Below are positions 1 through 10,182 of a stretch of 64,000 bases of DNA, piece after piece. A program made the translations under genes and the position numbers. This stretch comes from Rhizophlyctis rosea. Its lineage: Eukaryota > Chytridiomycota > Chytridiomycetes > Rhizophlyctidales > Rhizophlyctidaceae. The notes under the pieces were generated by a model. That model searched no databases, was not told the origin of the DNA, and saw only the letters and a list, made by a program, of their open reading frames with translations. The stretch is from NCBI GenBank assembly GCA_027596075.1, contig JADGJC010000070.1:1-64000 (forward strand). Reading direction: 5' to 3'. Numbering within the stretch: the stretch's first letter is position 1; every line of letters begins with the position of its first letter.

Positions 1-248
1 AAGCGATCGACGTGATTACATAAGGGTCACGTGATCCTTACTAAGCTAATAAATCAGTCACATGTTTATCCATCTAAACAATCACGTGACACGTCCGAAC
101 TACCAGACGCGTCCTACTAGTCCGCATCCTTGCATTGAGTCTTGGGGGTTGCGAGGAGACATTGGAAGCGACGAGAAGGGCGCAGATTACTTGATGGCGC
201 AGCTCTCAACCTCCTTAACGCGCACGCATCGCATGAAGTGCGAGATGG

Positions 249-1442
249 ATGGGGTTGAGGTCATGGCTTTGCATGGCGTGTTGCGTGGTTGGGAAGCACG
301 ACTCCTTCTTTGAGGACCATGCTCGACGGTGGGACTTGGTCCAGACGAACCCCCAATACCGGCTACACACGGGGAACGGCGGCGCCCCAGAGCAGAAGGG
401 TGAGATTTACAATATGGAGCTGTCTATCACGCCGAAAATGACCATTTTGATCGGCGTAGTCGTTATAAAGGGACTGGAAGCGCCGTTCATCTTCGAGCGG
501 CCAGTCATGGAAGGACTCGCTTGCATAATCGGCAGTTCATGTGCTTTGTGCCACTTTTGCTGGAAGAAACGCTGGGTGGTCGTTAATGGAAGGACAGCAG
601 CTCATGACGACGTCCAAGAGATTACGGAGGAGGAATGGTTCGAGTTTAAGCACGAACGGATCCCATTCTACGCCGGCTTTCCGGGGGGAGATACTCGAGT
701 TGCGGTCATTCCTGAAGGGTATCAGGTGGTGAAGGGGACACGCATCCCTACGGGGCAATGTGCGCCAAATGAGGATCAGACCAGACGGGAGCGTGAGAAG
801 TATGGGCAAAGGTTGAAAAGGAGTGAGGAGAAAGGGAAGTTTGTCTCCGGAGGATCACGTGATGGGGACGTTGGAATGTATGATCGTGAGGAGGAGAAGC
901 CACCACGGCGCTCGGCGAGGCTGCAAGGGTTGCCGGCGGATGAGAGCTCGGAAAGTGAAAGGGGGACCAGTGAGGAGGAGGAAGAGTCTGAGCCGGATCA
1001 GGAAGTGAGGATGCGGGTTGAGAATGAATGGGGAGAAGATGACGGGAGTGTGGCGTTGTTGAAGCAGAGCAAGGCGCAGATGCGTATTAACACCCTACGC
1101 ATCCCAACAGCGGAGATCAACGCCGCAGGACGCGTTGGGCGGCCGAATTTTGGGTGAAGCACAGTTGATGTTGTGGAGATGGAAATGCTCCAGTCCGAGG
1201 GGGAGTGGCAACGGTGCTTGATACAAGAGGAGTACACCCCTCCCGACCCAGCCAAATACGAGAGGAGGAGTTGCGGGTCGCAGCAGTTGGAGAGTGAGCG
1301 GAATAAGATTGGAAAGCCTGACGAATTGGGGAGTGAGAAAAGGAAGGAAGGGAAGTCTGTGAAGGGGAGTGAGCCTGAGTCGAAGTGTGGGGATAAGGGA
1401 ACTAAGGTGGAAGAGACGTTGTGCGAGGAGTCGGAGTCTTGA
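249..1442 (+). pseudogene. Retroelement polyprotein segment: possible protease remnant and acidic linker
   Basis: This open stretch is in the same frame as the nuclease and reverse transcriptase that follow, interrupted by TGA at 1155 and 1440. Residues encoded near 420-540 (hydrophobic strands followed by GLACIIG) faintly resemble the C-terminal half of a retropepsin, where an I/L-I/L-G motif is expected; the catalytic D-S/T-G is not seen. From about 890 to 1000 the sequence is a charged linker with PPRRSARLQG followed by a run of Glu and Ser, a type of linker common in gypsy polyproteins. The initiator at 249 is arbitrary, because the frame probably continues from a part of the element outside the window. 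The protease reading is a weak inference. Confidence 0.45.
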
Positions 1443-1448
1443 AGGATC

Positions 1449-2546
1449 TTGCGGCTACATTTGGAGATGCAGGGAGCAGATGTGGTGAACGACGAGGACG
1501 TCACGCCCATTGACGAATGGAGGGATGTCGATAGTGCAACGTTGCGGATAGCCACATGGAACGTGAACTCTTTGCCCAACTTGCTGAATAAGGCGCCGGA
1601 TCAGCTCTTGAGGTTCGTGGAGGAACAGAGGCTGGGCGTGATATGTTTGCAGGGGATTGGGGTGAAGCCGGAGGATTTGGAAAGGGAACGGTATAAGGAG
1701 ACAATGTTTTATGTCTTTGAGGGGTATACGGGAAATTTTGCCTTTTCAGAAAAGCCGGGGTACTAAGGAGTGGCGACGTTTGTGAAGAATGAGTTTAAGG
1801 GACGGCTTGGCGGAATAACGGAAGTGTTCAAGGAGATACTGGAAGGGGAGATCTTGGAAACTTGGGAAGGAAGGGTGTTGATTTTGACATTTGGGTGTGG
1901 ATTGGCGATTGTGAACGTGTACTGTCCAAACGGAATGCTCGGGCGTTATCGGGAGAGGTACAAAATGCTCTTTCACGTGATTTTGGAAGATCTGTGCGGA
2001 GATCTGTGGAAAGATCGGCCCAGGCTCTTGGTGGGAGACTTCAATGTGGCACAAACAGATGCGGACGTGGCGGTATCAGTACGACCGGGACTCAAGTCAG
2101 GGTGTCAAGTTTGGGAGAGGGAGAGTCTTGCGGAGTTGGAGAAGGCGCGCTTTAGGGACGCATGGAGGGAGTTGCACCCAAAGGGTGGAGTTGAGGGCTT
2201 TAAGTGTTGGATGCCTGAGCGGAGCGCGCGTGTTTTTCACCGGGGAATGAGGTTCGACATGATCTATTACCGGAGCATACCGAAGCACGGTGGGCTTCAG
2301 CTGAAAGATTGTGAGGGATTCGACTTGGGAGGTTCAGATCATGTGGCGGTTGTTGTTGAGTTCAGGGTCTTTTGGAGAATCGGGATGAGTGACTACAAGA
2401 TCAACTTGTTGAGGGCGTATCATTTGGGAGAGCCAGAAGTTGGAGTTGGGAATGGGAAGACCGGGACGAGTGGGACGGTTGAGGCTGTTGCTGGGAAGAA
2501 AGGAGGGGAAGGCTTAGATCTGAGGGGCCCGGAAGAAGTCAATTAG
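1449..2546 (+). pseudogene. Exonuclease III / AP-endonuclease-like (EEP) domain of the retroelement
   Basis: The translated stretch contains the ordered signature motifs of the exonuclease-endonuclease-phosphatase superfamily, ExoIII/APE branch: ATWNVNS at 1551-1571, ICLQG where the family has LQE, VNVYCPNG near 1912, LLVGDFNVA ending near 2051, a tryptophan/arginine segment ending in RFDMIYY near 2252-2272, and GSDHVAVVVEF from 2331. In this family the LQE glutamate binds the metal and the final SDH histidine is catalytic. Here the glutamate is glycine and a TAA at 1764 splits the domain, so this copy cannot be active. It shares one reading frame with the upstream linker and the downstream reverse transcriptase, so it looks like part of one polyprotein rather than a nested LINE insertion. 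Confidence 0.8.
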
Positions 2547-3660
2547 ATGTGTGGCGCAAATGTGATGTGCAGACCTGCGTGGGGAGTGGGACCAACACCA
2601 ACTTTCGATCTGGAGGTTAACGGAAGGGTCCACAAAGTCGGTGATCCATCGATCGTCCGGGAGAATTTGCATTTGATCCCACGGATTTTTGCGGGACATC
2701 ATGAGGAGTTTGTGAACAATACGGAGATTCCTCGGACCTTTACGGGAGTCACGGAAATGAAGCCACACCTGAAAATGGTGAAAGATGACAAGCTTCCGGC
2801 TCCGAAGTACCGCAGGAAGTCACCGGCGGAAACGCAGCTAGAGATCGAATACCGAGACAAGATGATCGCGGCGGGAAAGCTCGAACCGGCTGAGTTACCG
2901 ATCTTAATGGCCGGGAATACTGTCATTGCGTCGAAAGAGGACAAGGCGCGCATTACCTTCCAGTTCCCGATCTCAAAATACGTTCAAATGTCGTCTTGGC
3001 CCTTAAGTTCAATGGATTTTGTTCAGTTTCAGTTGGCCGCAGGAAAGCTGATCTGCTTATTGGACGGTGCGAAGGGGTACTTCGGATCGCCGGCGGACAA
3101 GTTGTACAGATGATGCTGGTGGTATTGCTGGACAATGTTCCTTTCCAGCATACGGTGGTTCCATTTGGATGGTGTGATAGTGGAGAATGGTTTGGCGCCA
3201 ATTTGCATGAGATCATGAGATCAGATCAAGGGGTTACCGAGGAGGGTGTTGGACTTAACGGAGATCGGAGTGGATGTGTTCCTTGGCTACCAGATGAAAA
3301 GAGTCTGGTGGATCGGATTATTAGTTACCGGGACGATTTGGGCTTCGTGGGGGAGACGTTTGAGGAAATGGAGGGTGTGCTTGACAGGGCCTTACACTGT
3401 TATTGGAACCATCGGGCTCATTTTTGGAGGAGAAGGGCGCGTACTTGGTGGAAAGGGTGCAATTTTGCGGAGCAGTGGTGGGCGTAGGAGAAGTGGTACC
3501 AAAGGAGAAACGATTTCAGGGACTGGAGGGATGGCCATTACCCACGCATCAATCTTTGCTGAAGACCTTGATCGGGTTCGTGCTCTTTATGCAACACGCG
3601 GTCCCCAATTTTGCTTCGGAGCTGTCTTTGCTTCACCGGCTGCTTGAGAAGGACTACAAG
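2547..3660 (+). pseudogene. Reverse transcriptase domain (Ty3/gypsy type), frameshifted
   Basis: The N-terminal fingers segment reads PKYRRKSPAETQLEIEYRDK, matching the conserved block of gypsy reverse transcriptases in which a Y-R-x-S-P-x-E motif precedes the catalytic domain. After a frameshift near 3.07-3.12 kb the next frame gives VPFGWCDSG, matching the PFGL-N-A-P motif, and SYRDDLGF at 3323-3346, corresponding to the catalytic Y-x-D-D box. A further frame change near 3.4 kb restores the thumb/connection segment with WPLPTHQSLLKTLIGFVLFMQ. The enzyme would copy element RNA into DNA. Frameshifts and the TGA at 3111 make it non-functional. Confidence 0.85.
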
Positions 3661-4404
3661 AGCAGGAAGGTGTATATGGCTGAGTGGGACAAGGATGTGG
3701 CGTGCACGGCGGCGTTCAGGGACATACAGGACGGGGGTTTGAAGGCGGTTACTTTGAAGTCGTTTGATCGGGACAGGGTGTTGATCTTGGCGTGTGACGG
3801 AAGTGGGAAAGCCTTAGGAGTCGTGGTGGTGCATGCGGTGAACCTGGAGGACGATCTTTTCCCCAAGGCCGAGACGAAGTTCTATTCGGTCATGCTCATT
3901 ACACGCGCTTTTCATGGGGCTGAGAAGCACATGTCGACCAGGGAGAAGGAGATGACGTTGATCTGCTTTGGGATTTTGAAGGTTAGATCACACATGGGAA
4001 CGAGGCTGGCCATTATCACGGACCACAAGGCGTGGGTACAATTGTGGAATAGGGTTGATCTGCGCGCCTGCACCAACAATCGGGTAGCTCGGTGGCTTGC
4101 CTTCATTCAGTCAATTCCCATGGAGGTTGGATGGCCCAAAATGATCTTTCGGTGGACGAAGGAGCACGTGGATGCCGACGCATTGAGTAGGAGACCACCA
4201 GGAGACGGAGATGAGGAAGGGATTGACGGAATTGAGTTGGATGATATGATTTTGGAAGGGATCTCCCCGGAAAAATATGCGGTTCAACTGAAGCATTGGG
4301 AGATGAAGAAGAGGGAAGAGGCGGGGGATGTGGTGATCCTTAAGGCGAATTGTTTGGGGTTGGACGGGCAGTCGTACAGGGCGGAAGGAGTTCAGGAGAT
4401 TTAA
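3661..4404 (+). pseudogene. RNase H domain of the retroelement
   Basis: The four acidic positions of the Ty3/gypsy RNase H are visible in order: LACDGSGKALG (first Asp), STREKEMTLICFGI (Glu), IITDHKAWVQLW (Asp) and HVDADALSRRP (last Asp). This domain degrades the RNA strand of the RNA-DNA hybrid. It follows the reverse transcriptase connection segment without a gap and is the best preserved part of the element, continuous from about 3403 to the TAA at 4402. Confidence 0.85.
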
Positions 4405-5760
4405 GCGTGGACAGTGATGTGTGGGGCGATTATGATGGGTTGGGAGCCATATGACAGCATTGCGGCGTTTTTGCAGGGGAGGATGGATGATTTGGACGGA
4501 AAGAAGTGGACTCAGGATGAATTGGTGCAGATAGGGGAGCAAGCCAAGAGGTATTATGTCTTTGAAAATTGGCTGTATCGACGCGGAGGGGGGAAGAAGA
4601 GGCAACAAGCACCTCGTGAGGTCCCACGCTGCGAGGAGGTGGTGGATTTAATACCTGATATGCATGGCGTCGAGCATTATGGGTTCAACACCATGATCCA
4701 GTTGCTTTCGAAGCGTTATTTTTGGCAAGGAATGAGCCAGGACGTACGTATTTGGCTTGATGGTTGTGAGGTGTGCGGGGAGAGGAGACTCAGGCGGGCA
4801 ACTTGCTTTCAGCTTTATCACGTCGTTCCACCAGCATCGGTCTTCGTGATGTTGGGGATGGATACGTTGCAATTACCTCAGTCTAACGGATACAACGAAC
4901 TCGTCACGATCGTTGATTATACCTGGGGGTAGGGGCAGGTGTACCTAGTCAAAGGGAGTACGACGGGGAAGCATGTGGTTGGCGCTGTGAAGCAGGGGAT
5001 CCACACGTTTGGGAGACCCGCATTCGTCGTCCTCGACAATGCGGAGTATTTCGTTCATGGAGACGTTGCGAAATACGCGAAAAAGCAAGGGATTGAGCTC
5101 TTACCTGCTTCGGTACGGCACCTCAAGGGTAACGCTTGAGCGGAAACCTTCAACAAGGACGTCATATACACCCTTGCGCGGCTGACAATTAAGAAGATGA
5201 TAGCGGACCGACGGGTGTTGAGGAATGTGCTGGGCGGTGGTATGACATTTGAAGGGTGGCGGTCTTTGCATATGATGTGCAAGTTTCGAGAGTTACGGGG
5301 CTCAGTCCATATCAGATGGTGTACGGGCAGGACCCTCTGCTGCCCACGGACGACGTGACAACCGACATTGCGCAGGAATTGAGGGAAAGGAGGATGGAGG
5401 ACCTTCCGGTGTTGACTTATTTGAGGGAGTATGCGGCGGAAAATCTGAAGAAGCAGCATGAGGCGGCAGCAAGGTGAGAGGAAGAGCAAGGCGTTCCTGA
5501 ACCACGGACGTACAAGAAGGGTGACAAAGTGTTGTTCTATGATGCCCGTGCCGCCAACACCTTTGCACTGAAGCACAAGATACTTTCGCATTGGGAGGGA
5601 CCTGTGTTCATTAGGGACCTTGTACGGAAGGGAGCATACACGGTTGAGGACTTGGAGGGGAGGTTGCTCTTTGAGGGACGGACGATCAATCATGTGCGTC
5701 TGAAGCCTTACCGGGAGGGCGTTAAATGGGACGACATTATGAGGGGGCCTGGATTAGGAC
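4405..5760 (+). pseudogene. Integrase domain of the retroelement
   Basis: The N-terminal zinc-binding module is visible as MHGVEHYG followed by RIWLDGCEVCGERR (HHCC). The catalytic core shows LGMDTLQLP (first Asp), FVVLDNAEYF (second Asp) and, after a TGA at 5137, AETFNKDV with the glutamate. Then come LSPYQMVYGQDPLLP, typical of the end of the core, and a C-terminal module reading LSHWEGPVFIRDLV...LKPYREG, the usual gypsy integrase tail that contacts DNA. A frame change lies between 5.14 and 5.26 kb, and stops at 4930, 5137 and 5475 break the frame. Confidence 0.82.
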
Positions 5761-6867
5761 GTGTGGAAAAGGGGAAAGGAAAAGAAAGTAGAGATGATGA
5801 GGAGAAAAATGAGCCGGAACAGGAGAAGGACGTGGAAGAGATGGGAGTTGAGCTTTTGAGAATGAGTGAGGGGACGGAGAGTGTGGAACATAGGGACTTG
5901 AGTGAGGTGGCATTGACGTTGGCGATTGATGCTTTGGTTTATCCGGAGGGAAAGGGAATGGTTGGAATATCGGAATTCGGAGCAAATTGGCTTGAAAGGG
6001 TTGGAATCGAGTAGAGTGTCTGGATTGGGCGGGCTGGAAGAGAGTTTCGGGCGAGGACGTAAGCAGGAAGAATCTGAGAAGGGAGAAAAGAAGTCTTTGG
6101 GAATGGATGAGTTATTACGAATGGGGTTGGAGCATATGAGGGAATCGGACTCGAAAGCGGCGGGTCTTAGATCTGAAGACACCGGCGGAGACGATGGTGT
6201 GGTATCGAAATCCATGTCAAATGTAGACGGGCGGACCGGATCGGCCGGTACGAAGAGTGAGAGTTTGGGACATGAGGGGTTGGGTGGAGATGAGTTGGGA
6301 ATTGGGAAGTTAGTGGAGTTGGGGTTGAGGCGTTTGATGGAACGGATAGGGGAGAGTTTGGGACATACGGTTGAGAGGGTTGCAGTTAGGCAAAATGAGG
6401 AGGAATTTGGGGACTTAGCGAATTTGGAGGAATCGGGGAGGGTGAAAAAGAATTTGGTGGAAAACTACGAAGGGGGCGTGCGGGGTTCGAACATGGAGTT
6501 GGGTGGAAATCATATGTCGGGACTTAGGGAAAATTTGGTGGACGGAACTGATCGTCGGGAGAAAAGGGCGCATGTTGAGAAACACCATCGTTGGTGGGAT
6601 ACAGATATGGCGGGCTCTAATTCGGAGGAAACAGACATCGCGGATCGGACCGGCAATGACGGCTCTGGGATTCACGCAAAGAGCGGGAGGAATGACACCT
6701 CTTCGGATACTTCGTCTACGCACCCACTGGTGAAGGACAACAACATCACCACCCATCGAACTTCGCTCTCTGAGAAGTTTCGTATGGCGAACCACTTTTC
6801 ACGCACGGCCCGCCTCGTCCACAATGACATCGGAGGGACACGTACGGGTGGGATACGCCGTCAATAG
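5761..6867 (+). pseudogene. Charged C-terminal tail of the retroelement polyprotein
   Basis: After the integrase C-terminus the reading continues as a highly charged, Glu/Gly/Lys-rich stretch without recognised motifs, moving from frame 3 to frame 1 near 5.93-6.01 kb and ending at a TAG at about 6865. Similar acidic low-complexity tails follow integrase in some gypsy elements. Base composition (purine-rich coding strand) matches the upstream element. No chromodomain is recognisable. Confidence 0.5.
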
Positions 6868-9800
6868 AGGCGTTTGGGAACGGTGCGAGCAGCATTTGTG
6901 CGTGTAGGGACTCGTAGTAATCGGGGACTTGGTCTTTCGGGTCTTTGGTTTGAGACTTGGTACGGGATGCCTGTATGTGAGACGTCGAGGGCGACGCATA
7001 CTCGGACGGGCTTTGACTCCGCTGATACTTGGTTGGGGTTGCCAGAGGTGGGCTACGGGGGTGTGACTCGCTGCGGAGGCACTGGGGAAGCTGTGGGAAA
7101 GCAGACGACCCGGCACCAATTCGTATGGTTACCACCTGTCGTTTTGCTCATGCGTTGTTCAGGAAAATAGTTATTTTTAGTTCTAGGGCTTCGTGGGTGT
7201 CGCCACATGTGGTGGAGTGCTCAATTTGCTTCATTTTGTCTTTTTTAGTTTAATCGCATGAGTGGGCGTGACTCAGGGGTGGCTGTGCACGAATTGTATC
7301 TACTTTGGGGTTCGCCCCTCTTCTAATAAACTTTGTCTTTTTCGCATGTTAACATTAGTTCAGTTTCAACATCTCAATACCGCAAAAATCATTCTAAGCA
7401 TGCTGTGGGAACATTTTCCGTTATGGGTGTGGGCGAAAGACATCCGAAACCGTGGAGTGACGCCCTCATTTAGGGTGGCGCGCGCGACCGAGGTCTTTTG
7501 ACAATTCTGAGATTCATGAGCTCCACAGACATCTGGGGCACAAGCCCCCCTTGGCAAGCACAAGCAGCAGATGCAAAGGTGTCGTGGTCAGAATTTCAGG
7601 TCCCTAACCCTCTCATTGGAACATAGGGGGTGCCTTGAGGGGTGCGCGCGCCCCGGCCCAATCCCAATGTTGGGGCTGAAACAGTCAAAAAGTTTGAGTG
7701 TCTGCAAAATATTTGCACTCAAGACCCCTCTCGTTAGTCCCGTTTGGGAGTCCCAGGCATTTTCGCAACTCCGAGACCATTGCATTACTGCTTCGCCGTA
7801 CCCTTGACTGCCTGGTTACCACCGATCCTCAGACATTTCCTCCTCGGATTATACATTCCTTCGTTTTCCTGCACATTGCATTTACTCCCCACCCCCAACA
7901 TTCTGTGGCTGGTCCAACTCACCCACAAGACGGACGACTGGAAACTTCAGCCGGCTGAGAATCCACCCCTCAAAACCAATCCCTCAATCGTGGTCAAACC
8001 AACCAGATGCTTCCCCTCAGAGTACCGTCCTGTCACTTCCATAGTTGGCACAAAGTCGGGAATTGAGGGGACGTTGTCTGCAAACCGAGATGGTGGTGAG
8101 GTAAAGGGATTTTGAAAGGGAAAGGGAGTTCGAGGGCAACAGTGCAAGGTTATCGAAACGAAAGGGAAAGCGCCCGCCACATCGCTGGCATGGTCAACTT
8201 GGCCGGGAGTTGACATGAGGGCAAAGTTGGCGGAATCAATCCGGTTGGCGGTACTGACTCCGCCGGTTTGGAGCCGACCGCTTCCGTCGTGGAATGGCCT
8301 ACTGGGAGATATAACAAGATCGTCATCACGTTAGAAATGCGTCACTGGCGGCTGCCGGCTCCTTCCTTTGATCACTATCGCGGGAATTATAGTACATGAG
8401 GAAGTCATGGGGTCGAAATGCGGCAGACAAGTATGAAGGTGAAGAGGTGACGGAGTTCCCATATTGAGGACCGCCGATTTGTGAACGGAGAAGCAAGATG
8501 GCGTGCCGCTGCACAGCAGGACAACGTCCGGGCAAGGTAATGAGGGCATTGTTGCGCCAATTAGGTGGGCCGTCTTTCGCAGGAAGAAAGTCCAACAATA
8601 TCGTTTGGGGGTCCGAAACTTTGTGAGGGGGATGCGCTCACTGGAGTTCATTCCCAACATTGGATAGGGAGGTCCACCAAACATCAAGATGTATGCGCTG
8701 TTGGGAGTGAGTTTTCCCGTTGAAGATGAACATGGCATCCTTTGCAATGGGTGGGATTTCGCAGAGGTATGCGGGGCGGAGTTGACAAGCGTGAGCTTTA
8801 CAAGGAGTCTGTTGTCAGGGAGGTGGACAAATGGCGGCCGGGAAGGCTCTCTCAGTACGGGAGTGTGGTCGGCGGTTTCAGGAGGGACTTAATCGTCGTG
8901 GTATGCGTCGCCTGCACCATCAACTGGACGGTCACCGCAAGAATGGAGAGGGAAGAGCTGAAGAGGTCAACTGATCGCGGAATGGGTTGTAATGGTACGG
9001 CAGGGTTGTACTTTCCGGTGAGTGATATGGAAAATGTCGTCACTGGTGCCTTTTTGCGAGAGAGGAGTGGGACCTGTTCACGCGGGGTACACATTTGCAA
9101 GAGAGGGGTCCGCGATTCCGAGGCGCGTGTGCTAATGCGGGAGAGGGATCTCAAGTGTCGATAGGGCCCTATCGACACTTGCGGACCTATGGACACATGC
9201 GGAAGAAGAGCAGGAAGTGTCGGGAGGGGTATGCCATTAGAGGAGAGAGGGATCGACTATCAAGAAAAGTCTTCAACATCTCGTACGGGAAGCAGTGGCT
9301 GAACCAGAGTCTTACAATGGTGACGGTGCCGGAGCGTGGGAATATCAATGGAATATTCCTGGGCAGCATGGGTCATATGGTCCTCAGGGGTTGAACTTGC
9401 GCTTCAATGTCGGCTTGGATGTTGTAGATCTCGCGACCTGGTGTCGCCATGTGTTGATTGATTGCTCGCAAGGGAACTGCTGTATCTGTCACGGACATTG
9501 ATCTTTCATACTCAAGAAGGGTCCCCGCTCCTCTAGGGCGAAGCATCTCGCAGTGCTGAACGGTGTGACTGATGAACGTGGGTTCTTTTTGGTATACGCC
9601 ATTGCCGCCACAGTAATCGAGGTATATTTTCATAGAGGCGCCGGCCTTGGACCATCTCTTGCTCATTTGCACAAATCTGGACCGGATATCATTCCAGTGT
9701 CATATCACGCAATTCATGTAAAGGGACTGGATGCTGGCAACCGTATCCGCTCTTCCCGCGACCTTTGAGACTGCCCAAAACGTTCAGAAGCTCAACCTCT

Positions 9801-10182
9801 CTGCTTAAACCCGTGCTTGCAGGTCAATCGACCGTACCAAGACGATGGTACCCACTGCATCCTTTGGCAGCATTTCAGGGGGCTTCGCTGGAGTATCCTG
9901 CCTCGTTATCCACCTCTGGTCTTTACACTTTCGTTCATCAGACAGCCGACACCCTATATGAGTAAGGATCCTGCAAGAGAGGAGGCACAGCCACGGGTTG
10001 CACCTGATTGGCATAGCCCACACCAACACGGGTCTCTCGATCTCAGATCAGAGTTGTACAGTGAGGCAAGATAACCAAGATAGTTCCTCGTCACATAAAT
10101 CGCAACGATCCAGCATGCTTAATCCCCAATCTCCTGGCCTTTTCAATTTGCTCTCTTGCAATTTTCACAAAACACCGCGACA
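6868..10182. other. Non-coding or decayed region downstream of the retroelement
   Basis: No gene is recognised. 7.15-7.4 kb is T-rich with an AATAAA at about 7326 and could include the 3' end of the element, but no repeat of the window start was found. 8.0-9.4 kb keeps the purine-rich composition of the retroelement strand and may be further decayed element sequence; this is impression, not homology. A perfect palindrome is annotated separately at 9152-9181. Confidence 0.5.
9152..9181. repeat. Perfect 30-bp palindrome with no spacer
   Basis: The first arm CAAGTGTCGATAGGG is followed immediately by its exact reverse complement. There is no loop, so as DNA it could extrude a cruciform or bind a dimeric protein; as RNA it would make a hairpin with strained loop pairs. 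The identity stops exactly at both ends. It lies in sequence with no recognised gene. Confidence 0.95.

Larger units (their letters stand above)
1..6867 (+). mobile_element. Decayed Ty3/gypsy-like retroelement carrying an EEP nuclease domain
   Basis: The order of recognisable domains is: possible protease remnant, acidic linker, exonuclease III/APE-like (EEP) nuclease, reverse transcriptase, RNase H, integrase with HHCC and DDE-type parts, and a long acidic tail. RT followed by RNase H and then integrase is the Ty3/gypsy order. Frame 3 is kept from about 249 to 3113, then the reading moves to other frames at about 3.1, 3.4 and 5.2 kb. Interrupting stops lie at 1155, 1440, 1764, 2544, 3111, 4402, 4930, 5137, 5475 and 6012, so this copy is dead. 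The window starts inside the element; no long terminal repeat pair was found by eye, and no gag or zinc knuckle is visible, so the 5' end is probably outside the window. Confidence 0.85.

Noticed and set aside
7150..7350. 3' long terminal repeat of the retroelement
   Set aside because: T-rich sequence and an AATAAA are suggestive, but no matching copy is present at the window start, so a repeat cannot be shown.
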